Made by a program: the position numbers and the translations under genes. A stretch of DNA of 64,000 nucleotides, taken from positions 1,736,001-1,800,000 of the forward strand of contig NC_072812.1 of the NCBI RefSeq assembly GCF_003013715.1, written 5' to 3'. A model generated the notes under the pieces. That model searched no databases. It had not been told where the DNA came from and was given only the letters and a program-made list of their open reading frames with translations. This stretch comes from Candidozyma auris. Lineage: Eukaryota > Ascomycota > Pichiomycetes > Serinales > Metschnikowiaceae. This document shows, in pieces, positions 36,651-44,370 of the stretch (its first letter is position 1; each line of letters begins with the position of its first letter).

Positions 36651-37121
36651 ATGAGAGATAAATGGATACAGACTTTGACGTTACAACCACATCCTGAAGG
36701 AGGGTTCTACGCTGAGACAGGTAGATCAAAGAAGACCATTATCTCGGAAATAGGCCTTGATGTGCCATTGTTCACCAACATTCATTTTTTGCTAGAGGAC
36801 AAGAACCCTTCCAGGTTCCATCGGCTTTGTTCAGAAGAGGTTTGGTATTTTCACGACGGAGAGCCACTAACCGTCCACTGCATCTACCCGAACGGAGAGT
36901 ACAAGGCAGTCAAGTTGGGAAGAAATCCGGATGCCGGGGAAGTGCTTCAGTTTGAGGTGCCTCGTAATGTCATATTTGGCTCGACAGTAGAGAAAGGCTG
37001 GGCTCTTGTAAGCTGTATGGTGTCTCCTGGATTTGACTTCCGTGAATTCCAATTGTTCAGTGAAGAGGAACTTTTGCAGGTGTACCCAGAACACTCTGCA
37101 ATCATCAAGCGTCTTACGTGA
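36651..37121 (+). CDS. DUF985 cupin protein (YML079W-like)
   Basis: A single-domain cupin of 156 residues. The opening LTLQPHPEGGFYAETGRS is the hallmark of the DUF985/cupin_5 family, and FHRLCSEEVWYFHDGEPL holds the metal- or ligand-site residues (His, Glu, His) of the first cupin motif. GWALVSCMVSPGFDF with the Phe/Glu block FREFQLFSEEELLQVYP forms the second part. The S. cerevisiae member YML079W has a solved structure but no known substrate, and similar proteins occur in bacteria. The start is ATG 36651. It is divergent from the sulfatase gene; a functional link is possible but unproven. Confidence 0.85.
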   Translation: MRDKWIQTLTLQPHPEGGFYAETGRSKKTIISEIGLDVPLFTNIHFLLEDKNPSRFHRLCSEEVWYFHDGEPLTVHCIYPNGEYKAVKLGRNPDAGEVLQFEVPRNVIFGSTVEKGWALVSCMVSPGFDFREFQLFSEEELLQVYPEHSAIIKRLT

Positions 37122-37273
37122 ATACATTTAACCGGTCCTTGTTTCGTCGCAAATAGACCGGTAGAATAATAGATGCATTTTGGCTACGTTTACTAATTAA
37201 AAAAATTGTTTATTTGCTCCGAGAATAAGAAATAGTACGTAAGAAAGTCGAAAATCTTTTAAAGAGGGTATGT

Positions 37274-38134
37274 CTATTCGCAGTGTACCTCACCGTCGGC
37301 ATGGGTGTGGCATGACTTGTCGTTAGCAGTGGCAGTCGCCTTTTGAGTCAGGCTAGTATTGGACGCCGATTTGCTTTCCTTGTCAGGCTTGGTCTCCTTG
37401 TCAGGCTTTGTGCATCCCTTGCCTGGTACAGCGATGTCGTAGGCGTAGACGTCCAAGGCGTACAATCTCAATGTAGCCGAGTTACGAACAGCAAGGGATT
37501 CGTTCTTCTTGGCCAACTCCAAACACTCCTCATAGGTATCAGCATAGTGGCCAATGACCCTCTGACCCAACTTGTCAGTGTGCCACAATCTATGGAGTAA
37601 GTCAGCAGCAAAGATCAAGGAATTCTTAGACTCAGCGACAGTGAAATTCTGAGAACATAACTGGGACAACCACAATCTGCTCTTGTATGAAAGAGGGCAA
37701 ATGTTGGTCTCATCACTGTGGTTGGCACCTCTCCAGTAACCTGCCCAGCCGTCTTGACTACACTTGTCATCTGGATCATCACAGCGGAACAAGATTCCAG
37801 TGGTGTTTGCGGAAACCACTCCTTCGAAATTGCCAACTACTTCACCAATGGGAGCATTACCAAAGTACTTTCTGTAGAACTCGGATGAGTTACCATTGCG
37901 AAGAGTATGGAGTTTAGCGTGGTAAGCTAAAAGCTCAGTTTCTTCAAATGCCTGTCTCAATTGGTTGGCTTCCACCGGAGAGCATGAGTCGTGGATTTCG
38001 AAGGTGGTCTTCCAGTTCTCAGTCCAGGTAGTTTCCACCTTTACAGAAGAAGTGTTGGAAGAGCCCTCCCACAAAAAGGAAGTTGGGGCAGCGAAAGCAG
38101 AGGAAGCAACACAAAGAAGGGCAGTTAATCTCAT
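37274..38134 (-). CDS. PRA1: Pra1-type secreted zinc-binding protein (zincophore / pH-regulated antigen)
   Basis: Pra1 is secreted, binds zinc and returns it to the cell through Zrt1; in Candida albicans it also binds host proteins. The 286-residue protein has a signal peptide (about 1-15, ending AFA), many N-glycosylation sequons (NTS, NSS, NTT, NHS, NFT, NES) and an even set of cysteines. The deuterolysin-like zinc motif HRLWH is at 181-185, as in C. albicans HRxxH. A linker with repeated KPDKE and a histidine-containing tail SCHTHADGEVHCE (His276, 278 and 284) end the protein. The divergent neighbour is KIN3, not ZRT1. Confidence 0.9.
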   Translation of the reverse strand: MRLTALLCVASSAFAAPTSFLWEGSSNTSSVKVETTWTENWKTTFEIHDSCSPVEANQLRQAFEETELLAYHAKLHTLRNGNSSEFYRKYFGNAPIGEVVGNFEGVVSANTTGILFRCDDPDDKCSQDGWAGYWRGANHSDETNICPLSYKSRLWLSQLCSQNFTVAESKNSLIFAADLLHRLWHTDKLGQRVIGHYADTYEECLELAKKNESLAVRNSATLRLYALDVYAYDIAVPGKGCTKPDKETKPDKESKSASNTSLTQKATATANDKSCHTHADGEVHCE

Positions 38135-39094
38135 TCTTTGAAATATTTCACTGGTATTTTAATTACATCGTCTGATGAGAGCCCCACTATTTATACCTCT
38201 TCCTCAACCTACCCATCGTTTACCTTGACTTGATTAAGCCCATAGCCTAATGCCGATCGTAAGTGACTCTGGTCCTATCAAATGGAAGTTAGCGGTACCT
38301 CATCTTTCACCACAGAGGTTATGCTTTCTTGGCAAAAAGGCGAATGCCGTTGTATTTGCCGAAGATGGGGTATCTTGAGTGATGGTAAATTATGCGAGAA
38401 CCGCGAGGGTGCCAAAACTTGATGGGCGTTCACAAACGATATATTACATGCGTCATCAGCCTCAGGCACAGTATTGTTCGATCTTGGCAGAATAACTCAC
38501 TGCCCGTAATGGGACATGCCATTGACGAATTCGACTGCCCTCTGGCGATGGTCAAAACGAGGCTCATGACGAGGACGATTCTTTCTTGAGAATGAGTGGC
38601 TGTATCATCCGTATAAGACTCACAGCTTCTTACGTTTGCTTAAACTCAGGGTCCGCCTTCATTAAACATATGTGATCTCCACTAGAAGTTTTCCGTGATT
38701 ATCAGCGGAGCTACTTGTACTTACTATCAGTCATGGGCGGGGGATTGCAGAAGCAAGAGATTCTCCCATGCTTTTGAGAGCCATTTGAGAGCCAAATCTC
38801 AAAAAAGCATTAAAGGTCTAGGTCCACATGTTAAGATACCCTCCGGCTGCTCTTGTTATCATGCGAGGTTGTAGACCCAAAGAGGTCTCAACTTCGCAGC
38901 AATGCTTTTCTTTCCGTCTACAAGCATGTCGCTTCTACTCACATTCTACATTATGCGCATACTGGTCTCGTCGTACGCTAGCCGTTGCCCTGTATACTGG
39001 TCTGTACGTGCCTTCCTGATTTAGCAGCATTGCAAACAACAATTACACCTTCAACGGGCCCTCTTTGAAGATAAACCATACCAATTGGTCTACG
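38135..39094. other. Divergent intergenic region PRA1 / KIN3
   Basis: A spacer of 960 bp. It has a TATA-like ATTTATA near 38190 on the PRA1 side. I saw only a half match (ACCTTGA, near 38223) to the Zap1/Csr1 zinc-response element. A composite of an 11-bp direct repeat inside an inverted repeat lies at 38768-38810. Short frames (38392-38589, 38828-39019) resemble no family. Confidence 0.45.
38768..38810. repeat. Imperfect inverted repeat enclosing an 11-bp direct repeat
   Basis: ATGCTTTTGAGA (38768-38779) pairs with TCTCAAAAAAGCAT (38797-38810), allowing two extra A. Inside, TTGAGAGCCA occurs twice, 11 bp apart (38774-38783 and 38785-38794). It lies 285-330 bp upstream of KIN3. Confidence 0.6.
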
Positions 39095-40750
39095 ATGGCC
39101 ACGGCTGCTGATAAATACATCGCTCTAGAGGTCATTGGGAAGGGCTCCTTTGGGACGGTTCGTAAAGTACGCCTGAAGGAAACCGACGAAATCCTCGTTA
39201 GAAAAGAAATAGAATACACCTCCATGAGCATCCAAGAAAGGAACCATATCATTTCTGAGCTTCGGATTCTTCGTGAGCTCAACCACCCTAATGTTGTAAA
39301 ATACTATCATCATGATCATTTGCCGGAAGAGAAAGTTATTCATATTTACCAGGAGTACTGTGATGGAGGAGACTTAGCGAAAGTCATATCAACATTCAAA
39401 AGAAACGGCGAAAATGTGCCTGAGGGCTTCATATGGGAGGTAATGATCCTGACTCTCCTTGCTTTACATCGCTGTCACTACGGAATCGACGCTAAGAAGG
39501 TAGACCTTTTTCGAGGCTCAGACAATTCTGCAGAACCTCAGGTAGACTCTGAAACTGTCATTATACATCGCGATATCAAGCCAGATAATATCTTTATGCT
39601 TGACTCAGGTAAAACAATAAAGTTGGGAGACTTTGGGCTTGCCAAAATGCTCACATCCCAAAACGACTTTGCAAAAACTTATGTTGGGACTCCATACTAC
39701 ATGTCACCTGAAGTGCTAATGGACAATCCGTATTCCCCTGTATGCGACATTTGGTCTCTTGGATGTGTACTTTATGAGTTATGCAACCTACATCCCCCAT
39801 TTCGAGCCAGCACTCATCTACAATTACAAGCAAAGATCAAAAAAGGCGTTATACCCGAACTCTCTTCCATATATTCTCAACAGCTTCGTAAGATTATCAA
39901 AGACTGTATCACTGTTGACCCTGATATGCGTCCCACTTGTCATGATATGCTTGAAATTTTGGCCGTAAAAATGTTCAGGAAGGAAATGGATCTAAAGGTT
40001 GCAAATGCTACCCTAAACGAACTCCAAAAACAGCTTCTTATTAAGCACGAAGAGCTCAAAAAGAAGGAGTCTTCACTTAAGACTCTTGAGACCAAAATAG
40101 CAAGTGAAAAGGAGGATTTGGAAGCCAAGTTCAGAAGTTTTGAAAGACTAGCCCAAAGCCGAAAGAATGAATTGCAAGAGGATTACGCTAAGCTACAAAA
40201 GAAGTGTGACTTGCAAAAGCGACAATTTGAAGAAGAACTCATGATGGAGTTTGAATCACGCAAAAAGGCTATGGACATGGAAGCGAAAGAAATGAGGCTT
40301 AATTATCAGCGAGAGTTTAAGCATGTGGTGGAACATGAAGTACAACAGCGAGTTTCTGAAATTATTCTGCGAAGAAAGACGCTGGAACCTGAGTATCAAC
40401 TTCAAAGAAGACAAAGTGGATCATCAGCGTCGTCTTTTGAGCGCCAACAAAAAGCGAAGCCAAGGGGTCCTCGTGAGCTCCAGGAGGAGTGTCCCCAACA
40501 AAATCAATATTACACACTGCTTCAGAATCCATCAAATGTCCCATCAACTTCTCCAAAGCGCTCTCCTTTGAAGACCAGAAACATTGAATGGGAAGCAGAT
40601 ATGCATTCAAAATTATCGCCTGTAAGAACGCAACACACTCCTCAGAACTACAAAAAACGCATAACCGACGAGTTTGAGCAATTAACGCTTCAAAAGCGTC
40701 ATGTACCTGAATTTGAAGAACAATATTTGCGACAGAACTTTCGGCACTAA
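39095..40750 (+). CDS. KIN3: NIMA-related (NEK) protein kinase Kin3
   Basis: The yeast NEK/NIMA kinase, involved in mitotic progression and chromosome segregation. I start at ATG 39095 (MATAADKYIALEVIGKGSFG); an upstream TTG is ignored. The 551-residue protein has the glycine loop GKGSFG (15-20), Lys37 in LVRKEIEY, HRD (158-160) in HRDIKPDN, DFGLA and the GTPYYMSPE segment. Between RCHYG and HRDIKPDN is an insertion of about 25 residues (GIDAKKVDLFRGSDNSAEPQ...), seen also in some fungal NEKs. A coiled coil (about 300-430) follows, then a Ser/Thr-Pro tail. A CTG codon at 39449-39451 should read Ser in this clade. Confidence 0.9.
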   Translation: MATAADKYIALEVIGKGSFGTVRKVRLKETDEILVRKEIEYTSMSIQERNHIISELRILRELNHPNVVKYYHHDHLPEEKVIHIYQEYCDGGDLAKVISTFKRNGENVPEGFIWEVMILTLLALHRCHYGIDAKKVDLFRGSDNSAEPQVDSETVIIHRDIKPDNIFMLDSGKTIKLGDFGLAKMLTSQNDFAKTYVGTPYYMSPEVLMDNPYSPVCDIWSLGCVLYELCNLHPPFRASTHLQLQAKIKKGVIPELSSIYSQQLRKIIKDCITVDPDMRPTCHDMLEILAVKMFRKEMDLKVANATLNELQKQLLIKHEELKKKESSLKTLETKIASEKEDLEAKFRSFERLAQSRKNELQEDYAKLQKKCDLQKRQFEEELMMEFESRKKAMDMEAKEMRLNYQREFKHVVEHEVQQRVSEIILRRKTLEPEYQLQRRQSGSSASSFERQQKAKPRGPRELQEECPQQNQYYTLLQNPSNVPSTSPKRSPLKTRNIEWEADMHSKLSPVRTQHTPQNYKKRITDEFEQLTLQKRHVPEFEEQYLRQNFRH

Positions 40751-40791
40751 GCATCAAATCGCATTCATTATCTAATAAAAGCACAATCAAT

Positions 40792-41715
40792 CTAATCTTT
40801 CCAGGTATTGCCAGTCAAAGCTTCGTAAGCCTCAACGTATTTTTCTTTGGTCTTTTCTGCGATATCCTTATCCATGGAAACACCATCCTTGCCGTTCAAG
40901 TTGTTGGAAGTCAACCAATCTCTCAAGAATTGCTTGTCGTAAGACTCTTGAGACTTGCCCACTTCATACTTGGACGCATTCCAGAACCTGGAGGAGTCCG
41001 GGGTCAAAACCTCATCAACAAGCACGACATTGTCGTTTTCATCCAAACCAAATTCGAATTTGGTGTCAGCAATGATTATGCCCTTGCCTTTAGCGTATTC
41101 CTTCGCCTTAGTATAGAGGTCAATGGCTATCTTCGCAACTTTGTCACAAAGCTCTTTACCAATAAGTTTCTGTGCCTGCTCAGGAGTGATATTCTCGTCG
41201 TGTTCACCTTGTTCAGCTTTGGTAGAAGGCGTGAAGAGAGGAGTGGAAAGTTCCTGGGATTCTTGCAAATCTTCAGCAATTCGGATTCCATGAATGGTCT
41301 TCAGCTTTTTATACTCCTTCCAAGCAGAGCCAGTTACGTATCCCCTGACAATCACCTCCAAAGGAATGAGCTTCATCTTCTTTACAAGCAATGATCTTCC
41401 GACCAACTGCTGCTTGTACTTATGCTCAGACAATTCAGCAGGCAAGTGCTTAAAGATCTCATCTTCGTCACAGTGAGGTTCTAACAACAAATGGTTGTGT
41501 GCATAGTTGTATAAGAAAGAAAACCAGAACTCAGATAATTTTGTCAAGATCTTACCCTTGTTAGGGATGCCATTTTCCATAATCACATCATAGGCGGAGA
41601 TCCTGTCAGTGGCTACAAACAAAAGAGTAGACGCATTGACTTCGTAGATGTCTCTGACCTTACCTCTGTTCACAAGAGGTAATATACTGTCCAAATTGGT
41701 ACTGTGAAGTGACAT
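40792..41715 (-). CDS. ADE1: SAICAR synthetase (purine biosynthesis)
   Basis: Phosphoribosylaminoimidazole-succinocarboxamide synthase, which joins aspartate to CAIR with ATP in purine synthesis. From the ATG at 41713-41715 (MSLHSTNLDSILPLVNRGKV) it has 307 residues, almost identical in length to yeast Ade1. Signatures: RGKVRDIYEV (17-26), LLFVATDRISAYDVIM, PLEVIVRGYVTGSAW (substrate loop) and LVDEVLTPDSSRFW. An in-frame ATG 60 bp upstream would add an unconserved leader that runs over the TGACTC site. It converges with KIN3 (41 bp). Confidence 0.96.
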   Translation of the reverse strand: MSLHSTNLDSILPLVNRGKVRDIYEVNASTLLFVATDRISAYDVIMENGIPNKGKILTKLSEFWFSFLYNYAHNHLLLEPHCDEDEIFKHLPAELSEHKYKQQLVGRSLLVKKMKLIPLEVIVRGYVTGSAWKEYKKLKTIHGIRIAEDLQESQELSTPLFTPSTKAEQGEHDENITPEQAQKLIGKELCDKVAKIAIDLYTKAKEYAKGKGIIIADTKFEFGLDENDNVVLVDEVLTPDSSRFWNASKYEVGKSQESYDKQFLRDWLTSNNLNGKDGVSMDKDIAEKTKEKYVEAYEALTGNTWKD

Positions 41716-41752
41716 TGGTGCAATAAAGATGGTGATCCCATCACAATTGCAT

Positions 41753-41758
41753 TGACTC
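41753..41758. promoter_or_regulatory. TGACTC (Bas1/Gcn4-type) before ADE1
   Basis: TGACTC is the core recognised by Bas1 and Gcn4 in purine-gene promoters. It is 38 bp upstream of the ADE1 ATG, closer than usual, so it may fall inside the transcribed leader. Confidence 0.4.
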
Positions 41759-41837
41759 CGACTAATGAGGCCCATACACAGGATTCATCAATCGGCCATC
41801 GAGTAATACCACCATTCAATGCAAGTTGCTCACCAAT

Positions 41838-41856
41838 AAAAAAAAAAAAAAAAAAA
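41838..41856 (+). repeat. Poly(A) tract, 19 bases
   Basis: An uninterrupted run of A on the plus strand, upstream of ADE1. Such poly(dA:dT) tracts exclude nucleosomes in yeast promoters. Confidence 0.8.
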
Positions 41857-42284
41857 TCTGAGGCAGGTAGAGTGAGTTCATCTAGCCGTAAATATGTCAC
41901 GCCTTGTATACTTCAAAAGCAATCGGAGCATGCCGATGCTTCACCCGCGTTGGGGAAATCTGAATTTATCGTCCGCCTACAATAACCATATGTCAATTTA
42001 ACAGCCCTCTTGCTGGGATTTTCTTTTCTGTAGGTAAATATATTAAATAACAGCCAGGAGTCGAGTTACAGATGATCTAAATCCGAAAGACTCTATGCGG
42101 AAAGTAATACTATTTCTCGGAGCGAGAAGAGCCATGAATCAGGATTTATCATACCATCCCAAAGGCTACATCGACACCTTGTCCATCAATGAAGGTCGGG
42201 ACTTCGACGGTCTCGAATCTGCCGCAGTATTTGCGATCAAACAATTCAATAAGCTCTATGTGCATATCAAGTTCGTAATCTCAA

Positions 42285-42295
42285 TGACTCAGTCA
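42285..42295. promoter_or_regulatory. TGACTCA Gcn4 site in a TGACT-C-AGTCA palindrome
   Basis: TGACTCA (42285-42291) is the full Gcn4 consensus, and the extended 11 bp form a perfect dyad. It lies between ADE1 and MET14, both of which are general-amino-acid-control targets in S. cerevisiae. Use by either gene is inferred. Confidence 0.55.
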
Positions 42296-42723
42296 ACCTG
42301 AGTTGAAAATTTTTGCAGCCGACTGGCCAAATTGGTAAACTGGTTTAAATTCTACAATGCTACAAGCCGTTCAGGTAAAGTAGGAAACTACAAAAAAAAA
42401 ACATAAACTTTATGAAGGCCAGGAAATAAAGACCATCTATTTAGAAGCTCTGGTCAATAGATGTAATCTTATCAGGCTAACGTCTATCGTGACTTTGTAA
42501 CTGATCCAATTAAATTTCACTAATGCGGCTTATACACTCTGGCAAGCAACGATTATGCAAGTCATTCAGCTAATGCAATTCAACCCCCCACTTTGAAATG
42601 CGGCATGCAATCAGATCAGAAAGAAATAAAATATTCCACACATTTATAGCATTTCTTACCTAGGCAGGTGAGCTCATCAAGATCACGTCCTACATGTAAT
42701 TGAGTACTGCCATGCGAGACAAG

Positions 42724-42730
42724 TCACGTG
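42724..42730. promoter_or_regulatory. TCACGTG Cbf1/Met4 site before MET14
   Basis: TCACGTG lies about 120 bp upstream of the MET14 ATG. This is the Cbf1-Met4-Met28 element that activates sulfate-assimilation genes, and S. cerevisiae MET14 is controlled through the same site. Confidence 0.7.
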
Positions 42731-42852
42731 CGATTGTTGCATCTTTTTTCCACGAGTTATTGCAAATCACTATGTGAGTCTCTTCAGCACAGGCATTTTA
42801 TTTTTATTTCTCTTTCTTTCTAGAAAAAAATTATAGTTTTCTAAATTCTATC

Positions 42853-43452
42853 ATGGCTACGAACATCACTTGGCACGAAAATCTAACTCACGATGAGCGG
42901 GCAGAATTCAGAAAACAAAGGGGTGTTACTGTCTGGTTGACTGGTCTTTCCGCTAGTGGTAAGTCGACCATTGCCTGTGCTCTAGAGCAAACTCTCTTAC
43001 AGCGTGGGTTGAACTCTTACAGACTAGACGGTGACAACATTAGATTCGGCTTGAACAAGGATTTGGGATTCTCTGAAGCCGACAGAAATGAGAACATCAG
43101 AAGAATCAGTGAGGTTGGGAAATTGTTCACTGACTCGTGTTGCGTCACCTTGACTTCATTCATCAGTCCATACAAAAACGATAGAGACTTTGCTAGAAAA
43201 TTGCACGAGGAATCGAACTTGCCTTTCGTTGAAGTGTACGTTGACGTTCCTGTTGAGGTTGCCGAAAAGAGAGACCCTAAAGGTTTATACAAGAAGGCCA
43301 GAGAAGGTGTAATCAAGGAATTTACCGGAATTTCTGCCCCATATGAGGCTCCAGACAAGCCAGAGATCCACTTGAGAAATTACGATGGTCAAACAGTAGA
43401 GGAGTCTGCCCAGACAATCGCCGACTTCTTGATAGAAAAAAAATACATCTAG
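42853..43452 (+). CDS. MET14: Adenylylsulfate (APS) kinase
   Basis: Phosphorylates APS to PAPS, the second step of sulfate assimilation in the cytosol. The 199-residue protein equals yeast Met14 in size. It carries the P-loop GLSASGKST (31-39), [20 protein letters not shown] with the APS-binding residues, [18 protein letters not shown], and [10 protein letters not shown] followed by [12 protein letters not shown] at the C-terminal side. No CTG codon is used. A typical sulfur-regulon E-box is present upstream. Confidence 0.97.
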   Translation: MATNITWHENLTHDERAEFRKQRGVTVWLTGLSASGKSTIACALEQTLLQRGLNSYRLDGDNIRFGLNKDLGFSEADRNENIRRISEVGKLFTDSCCVTLTSFISPYKNDRDFARKLHEESNLPFVEVYVDVPVEVAEKRDPKGLYKKAREGVIKEFTGISAPYEAPDKPEIHLRNYDGQTVEESAQTIADFLIEKKYI

Positions 43453-43521
43453 TTGTACGTAGACAACCTTTATTTATTGGACTTCAACTTTCGCTTAGCT
43501 GCAAGATGGGCCGGCTTTCAG

Positions 43522-44214
43522 TCACTTTTTCAAGCTATCTAACCTTGCTTGTAGATCATCCTCCTCCAGACCACCATTGTGTCCACCAATGGCTTCCGCC
43601 ACTCTGGCGTCTGCTTTTTGAGCGTTCTCCACATTAATGGTGTTGGGTGTGTCTTTTAAGCTTGTGTTAAGATCAACCCCAATCTCGTCCAATACCTTCG
43701 TCAAAATTTCGTCAACTTGCTCATCCTCGCCCAACTCCTCATCGTCAGCCATGGCATCATCAATGGCGTCATCCATGAACTCCTGCTTCTGATCCATGAG
43801 GTCATTTTCCTTCGCAAACTCCTGAGCTATACGTGAGAGCTGAGGCAAGTTCATTGACTTATTCATTCCCAGAAGTACCCTGGTGGCATCTCGCATAGAG
43901 CTACCCATCTGCTGATTACTTCTCACCGATTGGATTCTTAAGGAAATGGCTTGCAACTGAGCCTTCATCAGGTTGAATTTGACAATATAGTTTTTTGTTC
44001 TAACAAGATCTTTAGCTTGAATCTTAGCACTCGCAATTTGTCCCTGCTTTGCCAGTTTCTTTATCTCCAGCATCAAAGTTTTCTCCTGATTCTGGAGCTT
44101 TGTCACTTCCCTCGCTAGTTCTCTTTGCGTTTTCTCGAGTGCCCTTTGATTCTTTCGAAGCCTTTCCTGAGGCGTGAGTTTTTTCCCAAATGCCCATTCA
44201 AACAAAGCAGACAT
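43522..44214 (-). CDS. DID4: ESCRT-III subunit Did4/Vps2 (CHMP2)
   Basis: An ESCRT-III subunit that polymerises on endosomes with Snf7 and Vps24 and recruits the Vps4 ATPase. I use the ATG at 44212-44214 (MSALFEWAFGKKLTPQERLR); the frame is open further up but unconserved. The 230-residue protein has the basic N-terminal helices (RKNQRALEKTQRELAREVTK), KAQLQAISLRIQSVRSNQQM, an acidic linker (DDEELGEDEQ) and a C-terminal MIM1 helix DLQARLDSLKK that binds the Vps4 MIT domain. The S. cerevisiae gene has an intron near its start; none is needed here. Confidence 0.95.
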   Translation of the reverse strand: MSALFEWAFGKKLTPQERLRKNQRALEKTQRELAREVTKLQNQEKTLMLEIKKLAKQGQIASAKIQAKDLVRTKNYIVKFNLMKAQLQAISLRIQSVRSNQQMGSSMRDATRVLLGMNKSMNLPQLSRIAQEFAKENDLMDQKQEFMDDAIDDAMADDEELGEDEQVDEILTKVLDEIGVDLNTSLKDTPNTINVENAQKADARVAEAIGGHNGGLEEDDLQARLDSLKK

Positions 44215-44370
44215 GATGATTGACACGGTTGAAATGACGAGTTCAAAAGTGTAGTGGACTAGATAAGATACGCAGTAGTGCGAAGTGCAGAAACACACTA
44301 GCACCGCACGCTCTCCGATACGGCCCGCATTTGTGAAGATATTCAATTCCTATACAGATTTTTTATAAAC

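Larger units (their letters stand above)
41716..42852. other. Divergent intergenic region ADE1 / MET14
   Basis: A spacer of 1.1 kb. Contents: TGACTC (41753-41758), A19 tract (41838-41856), TGACTCA within a palindrome (42285-42295), TTTTGCAGCC (42311-42320), TCACGTG (42724-42730), and AT-rich DNA just before MET14. A plus frame of 68 codons (42095-42301) does not resemble any family. Confidence 0.55.

Noticed and set aside
38135..38300. Zinc-response element before PRA1
   Set aside because: Only ACCTTGA of the 11-bp palindrome is present, too weak to list as a site.
42095..42301. Possible small protein or tRNA-like element between ADE1 and MET14
   Set aside because: GGTCTCGAATCTGCC looks a little like a tRNA T-arm, but no matching acceptor, D or anticodon arms were found, and the 68-codon frame is unremarkable.
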